This document shows, piece after piece, positions 47,589-58,739 of a stretch of DNA of 64,000 nt. The stretch covers positions 56,534,487 through 56,598,486 of the forward strand of contig CM069433.1 in NCBI GenBank assembly GCA_035610365.1, read 5' to 3'. Origin of the DNA: Aquatica leii (taxonomy: Eukaryota; Arthropoda; Insecta; Coleoptera; Lampyridae). The stretch's first letter is position 1. Each line of letters begins with the position of its first letter. The translations under genes were made by a program, and so were the position numbers. The notes under the pieces were generated by a model, which was not told the DNA's origin, did not search any database, and worked only from the letters and a program-made list of their open reading frames with translations.

Positions 47589-48975
47589 ATTTATATCGTT
47601 TATATTATTGCTGTGAGCTGTAACACCTAGGGGGTACGTGTTCCAAGACCATAATAACTCATCTAATGGCCTGCCAAAGGTCTGTGATCTGTTTCGATCG
47701 TGACCGTGTGCTCCAATGTGTAACAATGAAAACGCTCGCAATCATATACAACTGCAAGAAGTTTCTTCTTTATGTGATTATATCTTTGTTGGGTAGGTGT
47801 AAGTGTTGCAGAAGTATATTCAATTACGCGACTATTTAAGCTGATCATGGCACCCACGTCATATGAACATATCAACAAAGGTATAGGTGACGATGTAGCC
47901 AAGTGTTTTAACCTGTCAAAACATTTTGATTTATTAGCCAATCGTTCTTTTTACTTAGTAGCTTCCTAAGCACAGAAGTTTTTGCAGAGAGGTTTGGAAT
48001 CAATTTGGTCAAATAAGTAATCATTGCAAGAAAATTTTACAGGTTTAAAGATCTTTCATCTTGGATTTTCTACTCATCTACTTCTATATTTTTTTGACTT
48101 AAAACATGTCTGCTACAGAATTGAAACTTATAAATTCAAGGTAAGTACAGATTTTACAATTTTATTTAGCACAGCATATAAAATTCAATTGTTCTCCTCC
48201 AATGTGTTTCGAAAAACTAAGACATCAACAAAATAAGCAATGGTACCTTTCAATTGTTCTAATGATTAACACATAAATCTTTATAATATTTCGGGACCCA
48301 TGAAATGCCATGAGATAACCTTCGAAATCTAAATCTACCAAAACAAGTTGCAATTGTACATAAAAATGAGCTATCATTATCTAATGGAATCTGAAGAAAT
48401 GCCGAATGCATTCAGCAATGTAAAAAATTAGCACGAGTTTACTAAATAAAACATCTTCGGTTGGTATACGATAGTTTTCAAGTTTTATATATGTATTCAA
48501 AGACCTAGAGTCTCTACACATTATCTATTTTTAAATCAACATAAACACCTGAAAAACAATCTTTTTCAAACCATTCTAGTGAATTTACTTGACTGTTCAC
48601 TGACCAAACTATATTGCCAAAGTGAACTTATTATGTTCTGTGTCACTTTCATTAATTTCATGAATGCTTGCATTTTTTTTACAGAAATTTCTGTAGTGAC
48701 CTTTATTTTTGCATTTAGAACATATTTGGTTAAAAGCAGGGCACTTACCTCGTGTATGTTTTATACCACACCTCAAACAACTGAAAGTGTTGCCGTGTTT
48801 ATTGGGTCCACCAACTAGTTTATTTTTATAATCGTGCGGCTATTAGAGGCACCCTTATTGACGGCATCCACTGAAATGTTATGTGAAATATGTTTTTTGT
48901 GTTTTAACACTTGCTTTCATTGGCCTGCATATTTTAATTCTATCAGCTAAATTTAAATCACTGGATTTCAAATAA
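47589..48975 (-). pseudogene. Ty3/gypsy gag-pol remnant between two PLEs
   Basis: On the minus strand: a double zinc knuckle (FSCLRCGIKHTRGKCPAF, then CSKCKNKGHYRNFC) at about 48800-48670; an RT piece (FLQIPLDNDSSFLCTIA, then RFRRLSHGISW) at about 48400-48270; and an RNase H piece at 47941-47663 (YTSATLTPTQQRYNHIKKKL, then VVYDCERFHCYTLEHTVTIE and TDHRPL). The order is right for gypsy but with large deletions between pieces. Confidence 0.75.
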
Positions 48976-49061
48976 CCTAATAGCAAAGGCTTCCACGGCC
49001 GGAATCTATACTAACATTAGAATGTCTTCCGGGTTTGGACCGTGTCATAGTTGCAACCGAA

Positions 49062-49110
49062 GCTGCCAACGTTTCGCCCACTTTCGTAAGGGGCTTCATC
49101 AGGGCGTGAG
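49062..49110 (-). ncRNA. Hammerhead core in 3' terminal unit of PLE copy 2
   Basis: Same sequence and pairing as the motif at 45580-45628, in the same strand sense relative to the window and in sense orientation to copy 2. CTGATGA and GAAA are unchanged. Confidence 0.7.
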
Positions 49111-49324
49111 AAATCGCAAAACTCAAACAAGCAATCGAAATCTAACTAAGAACTTCTCAAAAGTTAGGTTATCCACTTGTGAAACAAGCCATAACCTAAA
49201 CTCTGAAAAGGTAAGAAAGAAAACGATAACCTGAAAAAGCAAACGAAAATCTAACAAAGAACCACTACCGAGTTAGGTAATCAACTTGTGAACCAAGCCA
49301 GATTCTAAACTCCGTAGAAGTGAC

Positions 49325-49760
49325 TTAAGAAGAAATAGTCTCCGTATTTAAAGAAAAAGGGTCGTCACGGATGGTTAAGCTCGGCCCTGATTGGGTTACA
49401 ATTCCTAGGGAGCGTGTTTTTGATAAATGACTAATAACCGGGAACCAAAGAGGGGATAGTTCGAAACTATGATCGGGATTGAAGTTATTGGGGTGTTTGA
49501 TGATTTCTATGCTTTCTCGGAATTTCCGGTTGAAAAAGAAAGGAGATTTGGCAAGCAACGAAACATTATCAAAATCTATCTTGTAACCTGTAGTAAAATG
49601 ATGTTCAGCGACCGCAGACTTGGAAGTATACCTTTTCCTTATACAACGATCATGTTCTGAAATGCGAGTAATGACGGAACGACCGGTTTCACCAATGTAG
49701 ACTAAACCACAAGAACAAGGAATTTAGTATACACCTTGAGATGAAAGTGTAGTAAATTTG
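49325..49760 (-). pseudogene. PLE copy 2 GIY-YIG endonuclease
   Basis: IPCSCGLVYIGETGRSVITR at about 49725-49660 and SEHDRCIRKRYTSKSAVAEH downstream. The first GVY of the GIY motif is lost to a stop (TAT-TAG region at about 49727). The tail is open to 49325. Confidence 0.8.
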
Positions 49761-49842
49761 TCTTTGGGAGAAGGAAGAATCTGAGAGATTTTGCCTGTCG
49801 AGTTGAATATGGGTTTAATACCATTCTTACGAAGGAGTTTCC

Positions 49843-51240
49843 CTATTCGGGAGTAGAAATGTCCTTAGGTAATCGAGTACGTGGATGTAAACGACAATTA
49901 ATAACTCTATAAATATCTCGCTTTACATAACCATTGTTCACTAAGGTTCTAGTAAGATGACAGAGTTCTGAGTCTAGATTCTCAGGTTGACAAATAGAAA
50001 AGGCACAATGAACCAAAGATTCAATAACAGAACGTTTTTGTGCAGGATGATGATGAGACGAAGCATGAAGGTATCTGTCCGTATGGGTGGGTTTGCGATA
50101 AACAGAATAGCCCAGAAGTCCGTCGGGCTTACGAGTCACAAGAACGTCAAGAAATGGAAGAAAACCATTACTTTCGATTTCCATAGTAAATTTGATATCT
50201 AAGTGTTGATTGTTAAGATGATCAAGAAACTTAGACAATTCAAGATGACCATGAGACCAAACAATGAACGTGTCGTCAACATATCTAAACCACACTTTAG
50301 GTTTTAATATTGATGATTCCAAAACAACCGTTTCAAAGGATTCCATAAAAATGTTAGCTACAACAGGTGATAGAGGAGAACCCATAGCAGCACCAGAAAC
50401 TTGTTCGTAAAACTTGTTATCAAATTGAAAGTAAGTAGAGGATAGACACTTTTCAATAAGAGGAACCAAACTCAAGTCCTTGTCATGTTGAGACAGAATC
50501 TGTTTGATGATAATAAGCGAATCCTTAATAGGAACTTTCGTAAAAAGTGAGGTAACATCAAAGCTCACGAGAAGATCTTGGGGTTCAAGTTTTATAGTTT
50601 CTAGACGTTGAATAAAATGCTGAGAGTTGAGGATGTGAGAAGAGGTTTTACCTGTAAACTCGCAAAGAATGTTGGACAAGAACTTGGCTAGCTTGTAGGT
50701 AGGAGATTGGATAGTACTAACGATAGGTCGAAAAGGAATACCTTGTTTGTGAATTTTGGAAAGTCCGTATAGACGAGGTGGTTTAGAATCTGATGGGGTA
50801 AGTCGACGTTTAGTTTCAGGAGGTAGATTGGAAGATTTGATGATTTGGCTAACCTCACGTTCAATCCTCGAAGTGGGGTTATGGGTTAGAAGAGCGTAAG
50901 TTTCCTCAGACAAAATAGAATTGATTTTCGTAAGATAATCAATTTGGTTCAAAACTACAGTGGCGTTGCCTTTGTCGGCTGGAAGAACAATAATATCAAG
51001 GTTTTTACGAAGACTTTTTAGAGCTGGATCTTCCGACTTAGAAATGTTGGATTTAGGAATTTTAGATGATTTAAGGATTTTGCTAGTGTTAATACGAATG
51101 GGATCTGAGATGTGGCGAGGAAGATGTCTTATAGAAGACTCAACAGCACATAGAATATCTTCTTTAGGAATACGTTTGGAAGCAACCGCAAAATTCAAAC
51201 CCTTAGAGAGCACCGATTCCTGTTCTGAAGTAAGAACCAA
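49843..51240 (-). pseudogene. PLE copy 2 reverse transcriptase, 465 codons open
   Basis: Longest open frame in the window. Motifs in order: NLDIIVLPADKGNATVVLN, SKPPRLYGLSKIHKQGIPF, LVSFDVTSLFTKVPIKDSL (motif A), AAMGSPLSPVVANIFMESFE (motif B), FRYVDDTFIVWSHG (motif C with YVDD) and FLDVLVTRKPDG. RT for target-primed reverse transcription. It stops just before the endonuclease, which follows in another register. Confidence 0.9.
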
Positions 51241-51241
51241 A

Positions 51242-51703
51242 CTAGATAAATTGACAACCGTCTTTACATGAAACTTTACGATTCTTGGATTCCAATAATT
51301 GAAATTTTTTGAGATGACCTTCAGTGATTAGTCGTAGAGTGGTTTCAGACTGCTGGTAAGTAATGTTGTCGAAGAGTTTCCATTCATCCGGGGATAGAGT
51401 GTTGGCCAACTCAAGATGAAGATAAAAGTGTTGTTTCGAAATGGTGTCTAACTCTCGCCTAGTTTGCTTAATCCGTTCGCGTATCAACGCTAGACTAGCA
51501 CGGTGTAGGATATTTTAAGAAGAACGTGTCTGAATGTGGAACTTAATTTTGAGGAATGCAGGAATGATGTTGTGGTCACGACAGCGACTAAGAAAGGTTA
51601 AATTGCACAAACGTTTGACGATTTTGTGGCGAAGTTTGGAAAATAACCTGTTTTGAATTTGTGGATCTTTTACTTCCAGAACTATTCTTTCACGTATCAA
51701 CAC
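51242..51703 (-). pseudogene. PLE copy 2 N-terminal coding region
   Basis: Two open pieces with a break at about 51500: RERIVLEVKDPQIQNRLFSK at 51700-51520 and RERIKQTRRELDTISKQHFY, later LSPDEWKLFDNI, at 51487-51242. These precede the RT fingers in PLE proteins. A stop or shift separates them from the long RT frame. Confidence 0.6.
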
Positions 51704-51714
51704 GTCCTTTTCTT

Positions 51715-53190
51715 TAAAGTTGCAAGAAACAGCTATCTATTTTAGTAATATACCGTCTACATTCTTTCAATTCCACTTTAAACAATTTTTTAGGTATATG
51801 CACTAAAACTCTATTATCAAAAATTTCATAATTATTTAAGCATTGATTTTTGATGTCATGGTTTATAAAGGGATTTAGTTTTCACTAAATTTGTAGCAGT
51901 TTTGTTTAGTACAAGAACTGCAGGGTGTATTGCTTCCGTTCACAAATGTTTGTTCATACCTTTTATCATAGGTATTGCGACTTCTATTCAAGTTTAAATT
52001 TTCCGTTCGGCTCATACATTGTGTTGAGGATAATAGACTTCTGATGTTTAATTTCATGACGTTCTAACAACCATTTTACTTTAGAGTTTACGAATTCTAA
52101 AGCATTATACAATCCTAATATTTTCAATTTCTTGCTCGTTTTTATTTCTGTTTCTAAAATAAATTAATCAATACTTGTTTTAACTTCAGATTTGTATTTT
52201 ATAAAATATAATTGGCAATACGATGTATAGTCATCTTTAACCAAAAGAAAATATCGTGACTCACCTAAAGATGTTGTTTCTACTGGTCAACAAATATCTG
52301 AATGTACCAAATCTAATACTTCAATCGCGCTTGAATCACTTATTTTAAAAGAGTTCCTTTGTTGCTTTGCAAGTGCTCGGACCTTTCCATTTGCATCAAT
52401 AAATTTGCATTTCTTTATGTCTGAGACCATTGAACAACTTTCATCCAACACACAACCAACCTAGATTAAATTAAATCTTAATTCTGGCGCTTATTATAAC
52501 GTCAAGTACAGTTCTATATCCAATTTTAACGTTAGCGGTACTTTGGTTATCACATCATTTAGAGACTGGCTTACAAAAATTTCTAAGAATGCATTTATTG
52601 CTGGTGATTTATCTCCTGCATTTTTCTTTTTTTCTTTTTAAATCAATAGTCATCTATTTTATCGCAATACTTCTTGTAAAAACAATATATGTTTAGTTGT
52701 AGTTAGTACTAGATTTTATCCTCCTAAGGAAGATAAAATCTAGTACTAACTACAACTTAACAAACAGGAGGATAAACTACTTTACCATTAACAATATATG
52801 TTTATTTTTTTTTGGCTAAATGTCCTGTTTTGATAATTGTAACATTTTGTCCACCTTCTTTTTCATAAGTGTCTTCTCTTTTGAACCTATTACAACTACT
52901 AGCTAATGCTGTAACTTCCTCTGCACACTTAAATATCTCTTCTTGTATTAACAATCTTGACGTTAATTCCTACAGTGTTTGCTCATCTTTTCGTATACAG
53001 ATTCGCATGCAAACTTGAAGTGTTTAAACTTTTCTGCCAACCCCATAAGTATTTTTGTCATGACCATTTTTTCAGAAATCTCTACACCTGCTTGCTTTAA
53101 CTAATTTTTAATCTCTGCAATTTGGGGTTCAATCTTAAAAACATTTTGTTGCAGCCGACTCTGTCGTAAATTGATTTTAACTTTGACCAC
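51715..53190 (-). pseudogene. Ty1/copia gag-integrase remnant
   Basis: On the minus strand: a Gag piece (KMVMTKILMGLAEKFKHFKF at about 53070-53000, then EEIFKCAEEVTALASSCNRF at about 52950-52880), a protease/knuckle gap, then integrase (VLDLVHSDIC at about 52310, YFLLVKDDYTSY with a catalytic Asp at about 52240, EFVNSKVKWLLERHEIKHQK at about 52090) and HIPKKLFKVELKECRRYI at about 51780. PLE copy 2 interrupts or abuts its downstream side. Confidence 0.75.
52695..52757. repeat. Perfect 26-bp inverted repeat with 11-base loop
   Basis: Arms 52695-52720 and 52732-52757 are exact inverted copies (AGTTGTAGTTAGTACTAGAT and on). A 15-base direct repeat, AACAATATATGTTTA, flanks the block (52681-52695 and 52790-52804). 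It lies inside the copia gag region and looks like a local template-switch or small insertion event. Confidence 0.8.
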
Positions 53191-54678
53191 ATTTGTTTAG
53201 CTATTACATTATTACATAAAAGTATACCAATCAACGATCTCTGCTTTATTCGAATTATTATTAACTTTTGCGTATTAGCATCATTTTTATTCTAATTTTA
53301 GATCTTATTACATTCTGAGTCTTTCCCTTTCATCGATCGAATATCAAGTAATCATTTTTCTTTTAACATAATGAAGGTTTGCAATTTTTAAGCAATCCAG
53401 TTCTCGATGTTTAATTTTAGCGATAGTATGAAAGCATGGTTCATTCTTATATTTTAATGTTATGTTTTAACTTCTCATATTCACCGACGACACTAATGAT
53501 TGCTTTTACAAAAATGTCTGGGCCAAATAATCTGTGGTGAAAGGATTTGATTTAAAACACTGGTGTAATATTTAAAAAGAATTCTCTTTAATTTTTAAAA
53601 TACCTAGTTGTTTTACAAATTAGCAAAACATGTGACACATTTTTTAGTTACTTCATATCTTAACTTGAAAACAAAACATTTCCGCCATTAACATTTTAAC
53701 AATTTTCAATCTTGAAACTGTAAATAAATTTAAGCTGAAAGCAAAATTTGTTAACGATTATGTATAGAGTTTAATTAAAGCCGTTTCGTGAGGTGGTTGT
53801 ATTAGAAGAAGCAATTTTCGAATTATTGCATATAAGTAGGTATAAGATACATTAAAAATCAAAGACTTTTTTTAAGAAAACTTGTAAATGCTTTTTTCTT
53901 TTTAAATTAAATATAAAATGACTGTAATAGGATCTGCTTTGACAGCCTTTTATAGTCTTATCAAAAATGTATACGTATACATTTCAAATTTGATTACTTA
54001 ACGGTAAAAGCAGTCAGCACACCGCGTTGGATATTAAAATATAACCTCGTGGAATAATAAACACAAATTAAATAAACACGAAACTTCACCTATCTAACAA
54101 CGAAATAGAATATTCGACACGTTTTTTATTTTTTAATTCTATGACATCAGTTGTCAACCACAAAGGTACTTTAAAACCCATTTTATCCGCCTCTTTTTTG
54201 ATCTTATAAAGATCTTGTTTCTTTCATTTCTATTTCATATATGTTAACATCAATGTAATCGAAACTTTCTCAAACGAAATTGATATCATCGTAGTTATTT
54301 TAGTCAATATTGAGTCGTAAAGTAGATGCTTATTTGTTTAGATATTTACTAATATTCCTTTTTTGGCATTTTTTATTTGGCATTGCTATTGGTTATTATT
54401 ATTACAAAAAATGTTATGAGTGACAAAATTCATATTGAAACATTTCATAAATAATGAAAAATGTACTTTGTAATTAAATATTTTTTATACATAAAAATGC
54501 AACGAATTTACATTTTAGTACTAGGTTGACATTTACCAGTCAATCTAATATTCGACAATACAAATAATAAAAATATTTTGTGGTAAAGTAAATAAAAATG
54601 TAATTATAATTGACAATGAATTTATTAATTTGTTTTTGTCAAAATAACATTAAAATTTTATTATTTTTTTATTAAGTA
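53191..54678. other. No recognised features
   Basis: AT-rich DNA without a gene or repeat ends that I could identify. Confidence 0.45.
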
Positions 54679-57008
54679 CAAGTGGACCTCTTTAATCCGA
54701 ACTAATAATTGCATAGGTTGATCCGGATTATCGAAATGTTCGGATTATCGAACAAATGACAAATTTTCTTAATTCTATAAGAATTTCCACATTCTCACAA
54801 TAGAAAATGCTTTATTTCCAAATACAAAATTAAATAACTATACTTAGTATATATGAATAACAAAATAAAGTACATATTATTACATAAATCTATATTAAAG
54901 TCAATAGTAAATCTAATGTTTGTTTCTTCTGTCGTTTTGACTCGTTTTTCATTTCTCATAGAATTAGAATGTAGCGTTTTGATTCATCACTTTCTTCAGC
55001 TTACTTCAAACACGTTTCAAGACTTTTGACTGCCGCTTTGTGCTTTCCATTCTTTAGTATCACCGCTACTTTTTCGTCAGAGCTTGATTCATACTAAATT
55101 CGTACCAAAATATCCATGTCATTTGAGGATTTCCATGATTCTTCACGTTCTATAGCCCATTCAAAAACGTCTTGTCGTGAGACATCTTTAGAAATGTAGT
55201 TTATTAGCGCACTAAGCTTGTTTTTTGTCTTTTTATACACTCCACTGTAATAATGAAAGATTATTGTTCAGCTCAACCATCATCAAGAAGTAGTGTAAGA
55301 AGTTTAGTTTTTGGATAAGTTCCGGCCTAACATCTTCCCATTCTCTTGATAATCCAATAACTTCTTTCAAATTATCTTTCTTCAGAAATATCTGCACCTT
55401 CGAACGCCACAATTTTTTTAAAGCTTCTTGCTTAATTGCTCGAATCACATTTTAAGAGTTTAGGAGTTACTTTTGGCGGCAAAAACGTTACAGAAATTTT
55501 TTTAACTTTAGAACATAAGTCTTCAGAGTGTCTTAGAGCGTTGTCTAAAATCAAACGTGTCTTAGCTTCTAAATTTAGCTGTTGCATTTTTTTTACTCCT
55601 GAAAGGTTATTTTTTGTTCTTGGTACCTCACCGGCAGCAGTTCATTTCCAAAACACAGGGTACAAATGTAACTCGTTCCTCGTTCATTTCTTAACCTGGA
55701 GCTGATGTTTCAGCTTGGTGATCAATTGTTTTTGAGAAAGTAATTTCCAGGAAACTTTTCTTTCCTCGGAATTGTAAATTTGATTTGTGGTACCCGCCTT
55801 GAAATTCTTAATAATATCGATCTTTTCATTAATCGATAAAGTATTGTGGTTTTTTCGTATTAGTTTTAAATTGCAGGGTAAACTCAGTAACAGACAAAGG
55901 TTTAGTGAAGCTAAGCTTAATATCGTACTAAAACCTGTCAAAATGTACTGAATCAAAACAAACGTACTGACTGGCAGGAAATTCAAATAATTTACTGTTT
56001 TTTTAAATTTTTGGTTGAATTGTTGAGATATAATAGACAAATTAAACACTAAATCATTCTTAATAATCATTTTATTTATAAAATTTTACAATTATACAAC
56101 GAATACAGCAAAAAGTAATTATTTCATTAGTTATATACAAGTTCTAAAATCATTTGAATGTTTCTGCAAACGTTTAATTAATGTTACCTACAGTACGCTT
56201 GTGGAGTATACATACCAAGATTGCTTTTGGTGACGCAAGCAAGTTCGTGTATTTGGGAACGATTGGCATATAAACATAGCTATATTTTTTACTTATGTTT
56301 TACCAGTATATAATAAAGTACGTAACTACACATAATATGAATCACAATATTTTTTTAGTACTTTTTAGTAACCCTACATATCATTTAACAGCATAATGCT
56401 GCATTAATTATTTGAATAAACAAGATTTCATACACCTTTTTTAAGAGAACATCTGATCCAGTTAGCGTCGGAGTGGCCACTAGTATCATTTGATTACTTG
56501 GCTTAGAAAATTTGAAAATGTACTACTGCCCGATCGACCTTGAGGCAATCTTTCTACGTATCTATTTTATTTACGTTTTTTTTTCCAACAGAGATCAGTA
56601 GTATCAAAACTAATTTTCTGCTAAATGTCTTTCTATAAAAATATTTACCATGAACTTAACATCAACTTTTAAAACAGTTGACTTGACATGTTGTTATAAT
56701 GTTTTTACTGTTTTCTGTTTTGTACACGAATTATTAGTTTTTTTTCTAAACTGTACTGAAAATAGTTGATTTTTGTAAAAAGTAGTACTGCCATAGTAAA
56801 ATGTGTCATTTCGTACTGAATTCAGTAGAATTATACCAAAACGGCAGCGCTAAATGAACAGTAACAGTTTTTGGAGAATATAATATCAAGGACTCCCTCA
56901 TTCGTGTAGCAGGAATCATTTTGCTGATCAAATTATGGCTCTGAGTTGTCGCTGTTCGCTTATTGGAGGTTCGGATTAGAACATGTTCGGATTAAAGAAG
57001 TCACACTG
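54679..57008 (-). mobile_element. Decayed Tigger/pogo-like transposon
   Basis: Terminal inverted repeats: CAAGTGGACCTCTTTAATCC at the left; CAGTGTGACTTCTTTAATCC (complement) at the right. TA flanks both ends. Subterminal words TTCGGATTATCGAA repeat near the left end. The TIR style (GACCTC..TTAATCCGAAC) is that of Tigger elements. Confidence 0.8.
55233..56070 (-). pseudogene. Tigger/jerky-like transposase pseudogene
   Basis: On the minus strand: a pipsqueak-type helix at about 55870-55790 (HNTLSINEKIDIIKNFKAGT), then a large gap, LILDNALRHSEDLCSKVKKI at about 55550-55490 with the second catalytic Asp, VTFLPPKVTPKL, and AIKQEALKKLWRSKVQIFLK at 55440-55380. The third catalytic region and the first Asp segment are lost or shifted. 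Dead. Confidence 0.75.
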
Positions 57009-57057
57009 TAATTATCAAATTTCATTAAACGACAATACAAAATGCACTTTGTATATA

Positions 57058-58571
57058 CAGTGTGTTCCATTCCGAGTTGCATTGCATAGGTATCTTTATT
57101 ATTAATGAATTTGGTTAAATGGGCAATTATGTAGAGTTTTGTGTGTTGATTTAGATTATCTTTAAAAATAATTCTAATTCCGAGCGGTCTCAAAGTTAAA
57201 CAAAAAAAACCGAAAAATGCATTTTTTGAAATATTTTGCTTATTCTAACAGTTACAAAAAAAAATTTTGAGCAAAATTTATTTGTTTTATTGTAAAAAAA
57301 CTAATTTATGTGTTCTAAAAATTTATCACAAATGCCGCTTTCGAGATATTGGTAGCAACTTTCTTATTTTAAATGGGCGCCATCTTGGATTTTGACATAA
57401 ATAGATGGTATTTTTTTTCTGTTTTCAACAACGAATAACAACCTATGTTTTAAATGACGGATCACGGCAAATTGTTATTACTTAAATTAAAATAAGTTAG
57501 TTATGAAAACAAATAAAATTTAACAAAACTTGCTTAAACAAATAACTTCTCATACTGTCAGATCGTTTAGTTTTATTAGCTTGTGCGCCAAATCGGTGTT
57601 TTATCAGTTTTTAATGATAAATTAATTATTTATTTCCAATGGCTACTTTTCCCACTAAACGAACAAAATGATATGTTTTGTACTTATATTAGATTTAACA
57701 AAAGTTCGCATTTTGCTGCTCAAGACTATGAAAATAATTTCCCAGAAAGACGACAGGCATATGCTAGTGTATTTTAACGGTTAAACAAAAGTATGCAGCG
57801 ATACGGTAGCTGAAGAAAACCCACCCGTAACACAAACGTACGAGATGAAGACGTATCAATTTTAATTATAATAATGTTGAAGAGTTACAAGAATCCGTAC
57901 AAGAAGCTTTAAATAGTGTTAATCGTCGTACATTGCGTAAAATAACCACCAGTATTTTAAAGCGATGCCAGTTTTGTTTAGAAAACAACGTACAGCATTT
58001 TGAACATTTGCTTTGATTAAATAATGTGATAGTAGTTTTAACCTCTTCTTATATTCATGTTTAATCAAATTTGTTTTGCGTTTTGTTAAAATTCATTTGT
58101 TTTTGTGGCTTACTGAGTTTCATTCAAATCATAATAAGTTTGCTGTTATCCTTCATTTAAAACATAGGTTGTTATACATACATACATTGAAAACAGAAAA
58201 AAAAATACAATCTATTTATGTCAAAATCCAAGATGGCGCCCATTTAAAATAAGAAAGTTGCTACCATTATCTCGAAAACGGTATTTGTGATATATTTTTA
58301 GAAAACATAAATTAGTTTGTAACAATGAAATAAATAAATTTCGCTCAAATAATTTTTTTGTAACTGTTAGAATAAACAAAATATTAGTCTTTTTCAAAAA
58401 ATGCATTTTTCGGTTTTTTCGTTTATTTCAAGACCGCTCGGAATTTGATTTATTTTTAAAGATAATCTAAATCAGCACGAACCGTTCTACATAATTGCCT
58501 ATTTAACCAAATTGATATCTTAATTAATAACAAAGATACCCATGCAATGCAACTCAGAATGGGACACACTG
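57058..58571. mobile_element. Internally deleted element with about 390-420-bp terminal inverted repeats
   Basis: Left arm from 57058 (CAGTGTGTTCCATTCCGAGT) to about 57445; right arm from about 58150 to 58571, inverted, with scattered mismatches. TA-rich flanks hide the target duplication. The interior of about 700 bp carries both ends of a transposase gene but not its catalytic middle. Confidence 0.8.
57583..58016 (+). pseudogene. Transposase N- and C-terminal ends, catalytic middle missing
   Basis: FPLNEQNDMFCTYIRFNKSS, then AAQDYENNFPERR, matches the DUF4817 helix-turn-helix leader of an insect transposase group. The frame then passes quickly into EELQESVQEALNSVNRRTLR and a C-terminal end, ENNVQHFEHLL, followed by a stop. 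The DDE domain between them is absent, so the copy is non-autonomous by internal deletion. Confidence 0.65.
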
Positions 58572-58739
58572 TATATATATTACCTCCAAAAGATAACTTA
58601 CCCATCCTCTTTGTTACAATCGGCGTACTGGTCTTATTATGTACATTAATGTTTTCTAGAAATAAAACCTTAATTTTAATTATTTATTTACTTTTTTGTT
58701 TCAGCGAAAATATCTTGAAACACCAACAGAGAAACGCGT

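Larger units (their letters stand above)
48976..51705 (-). mobile_element. Penelope-like element, copy 2 (5' truncated)
   Basis: Runs on the minus strand from about 51705 to 48976, opposite to copy 1. It has a longer coding region than copy 1, with a near-complete RT, GIY-YIG endonuclease and 3' terminal unit with a hammerhead. No terminal unit is present at its 5' side, where copia sequence begins, so it looks 5' truncated at insertion. Confidence 0.85.
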
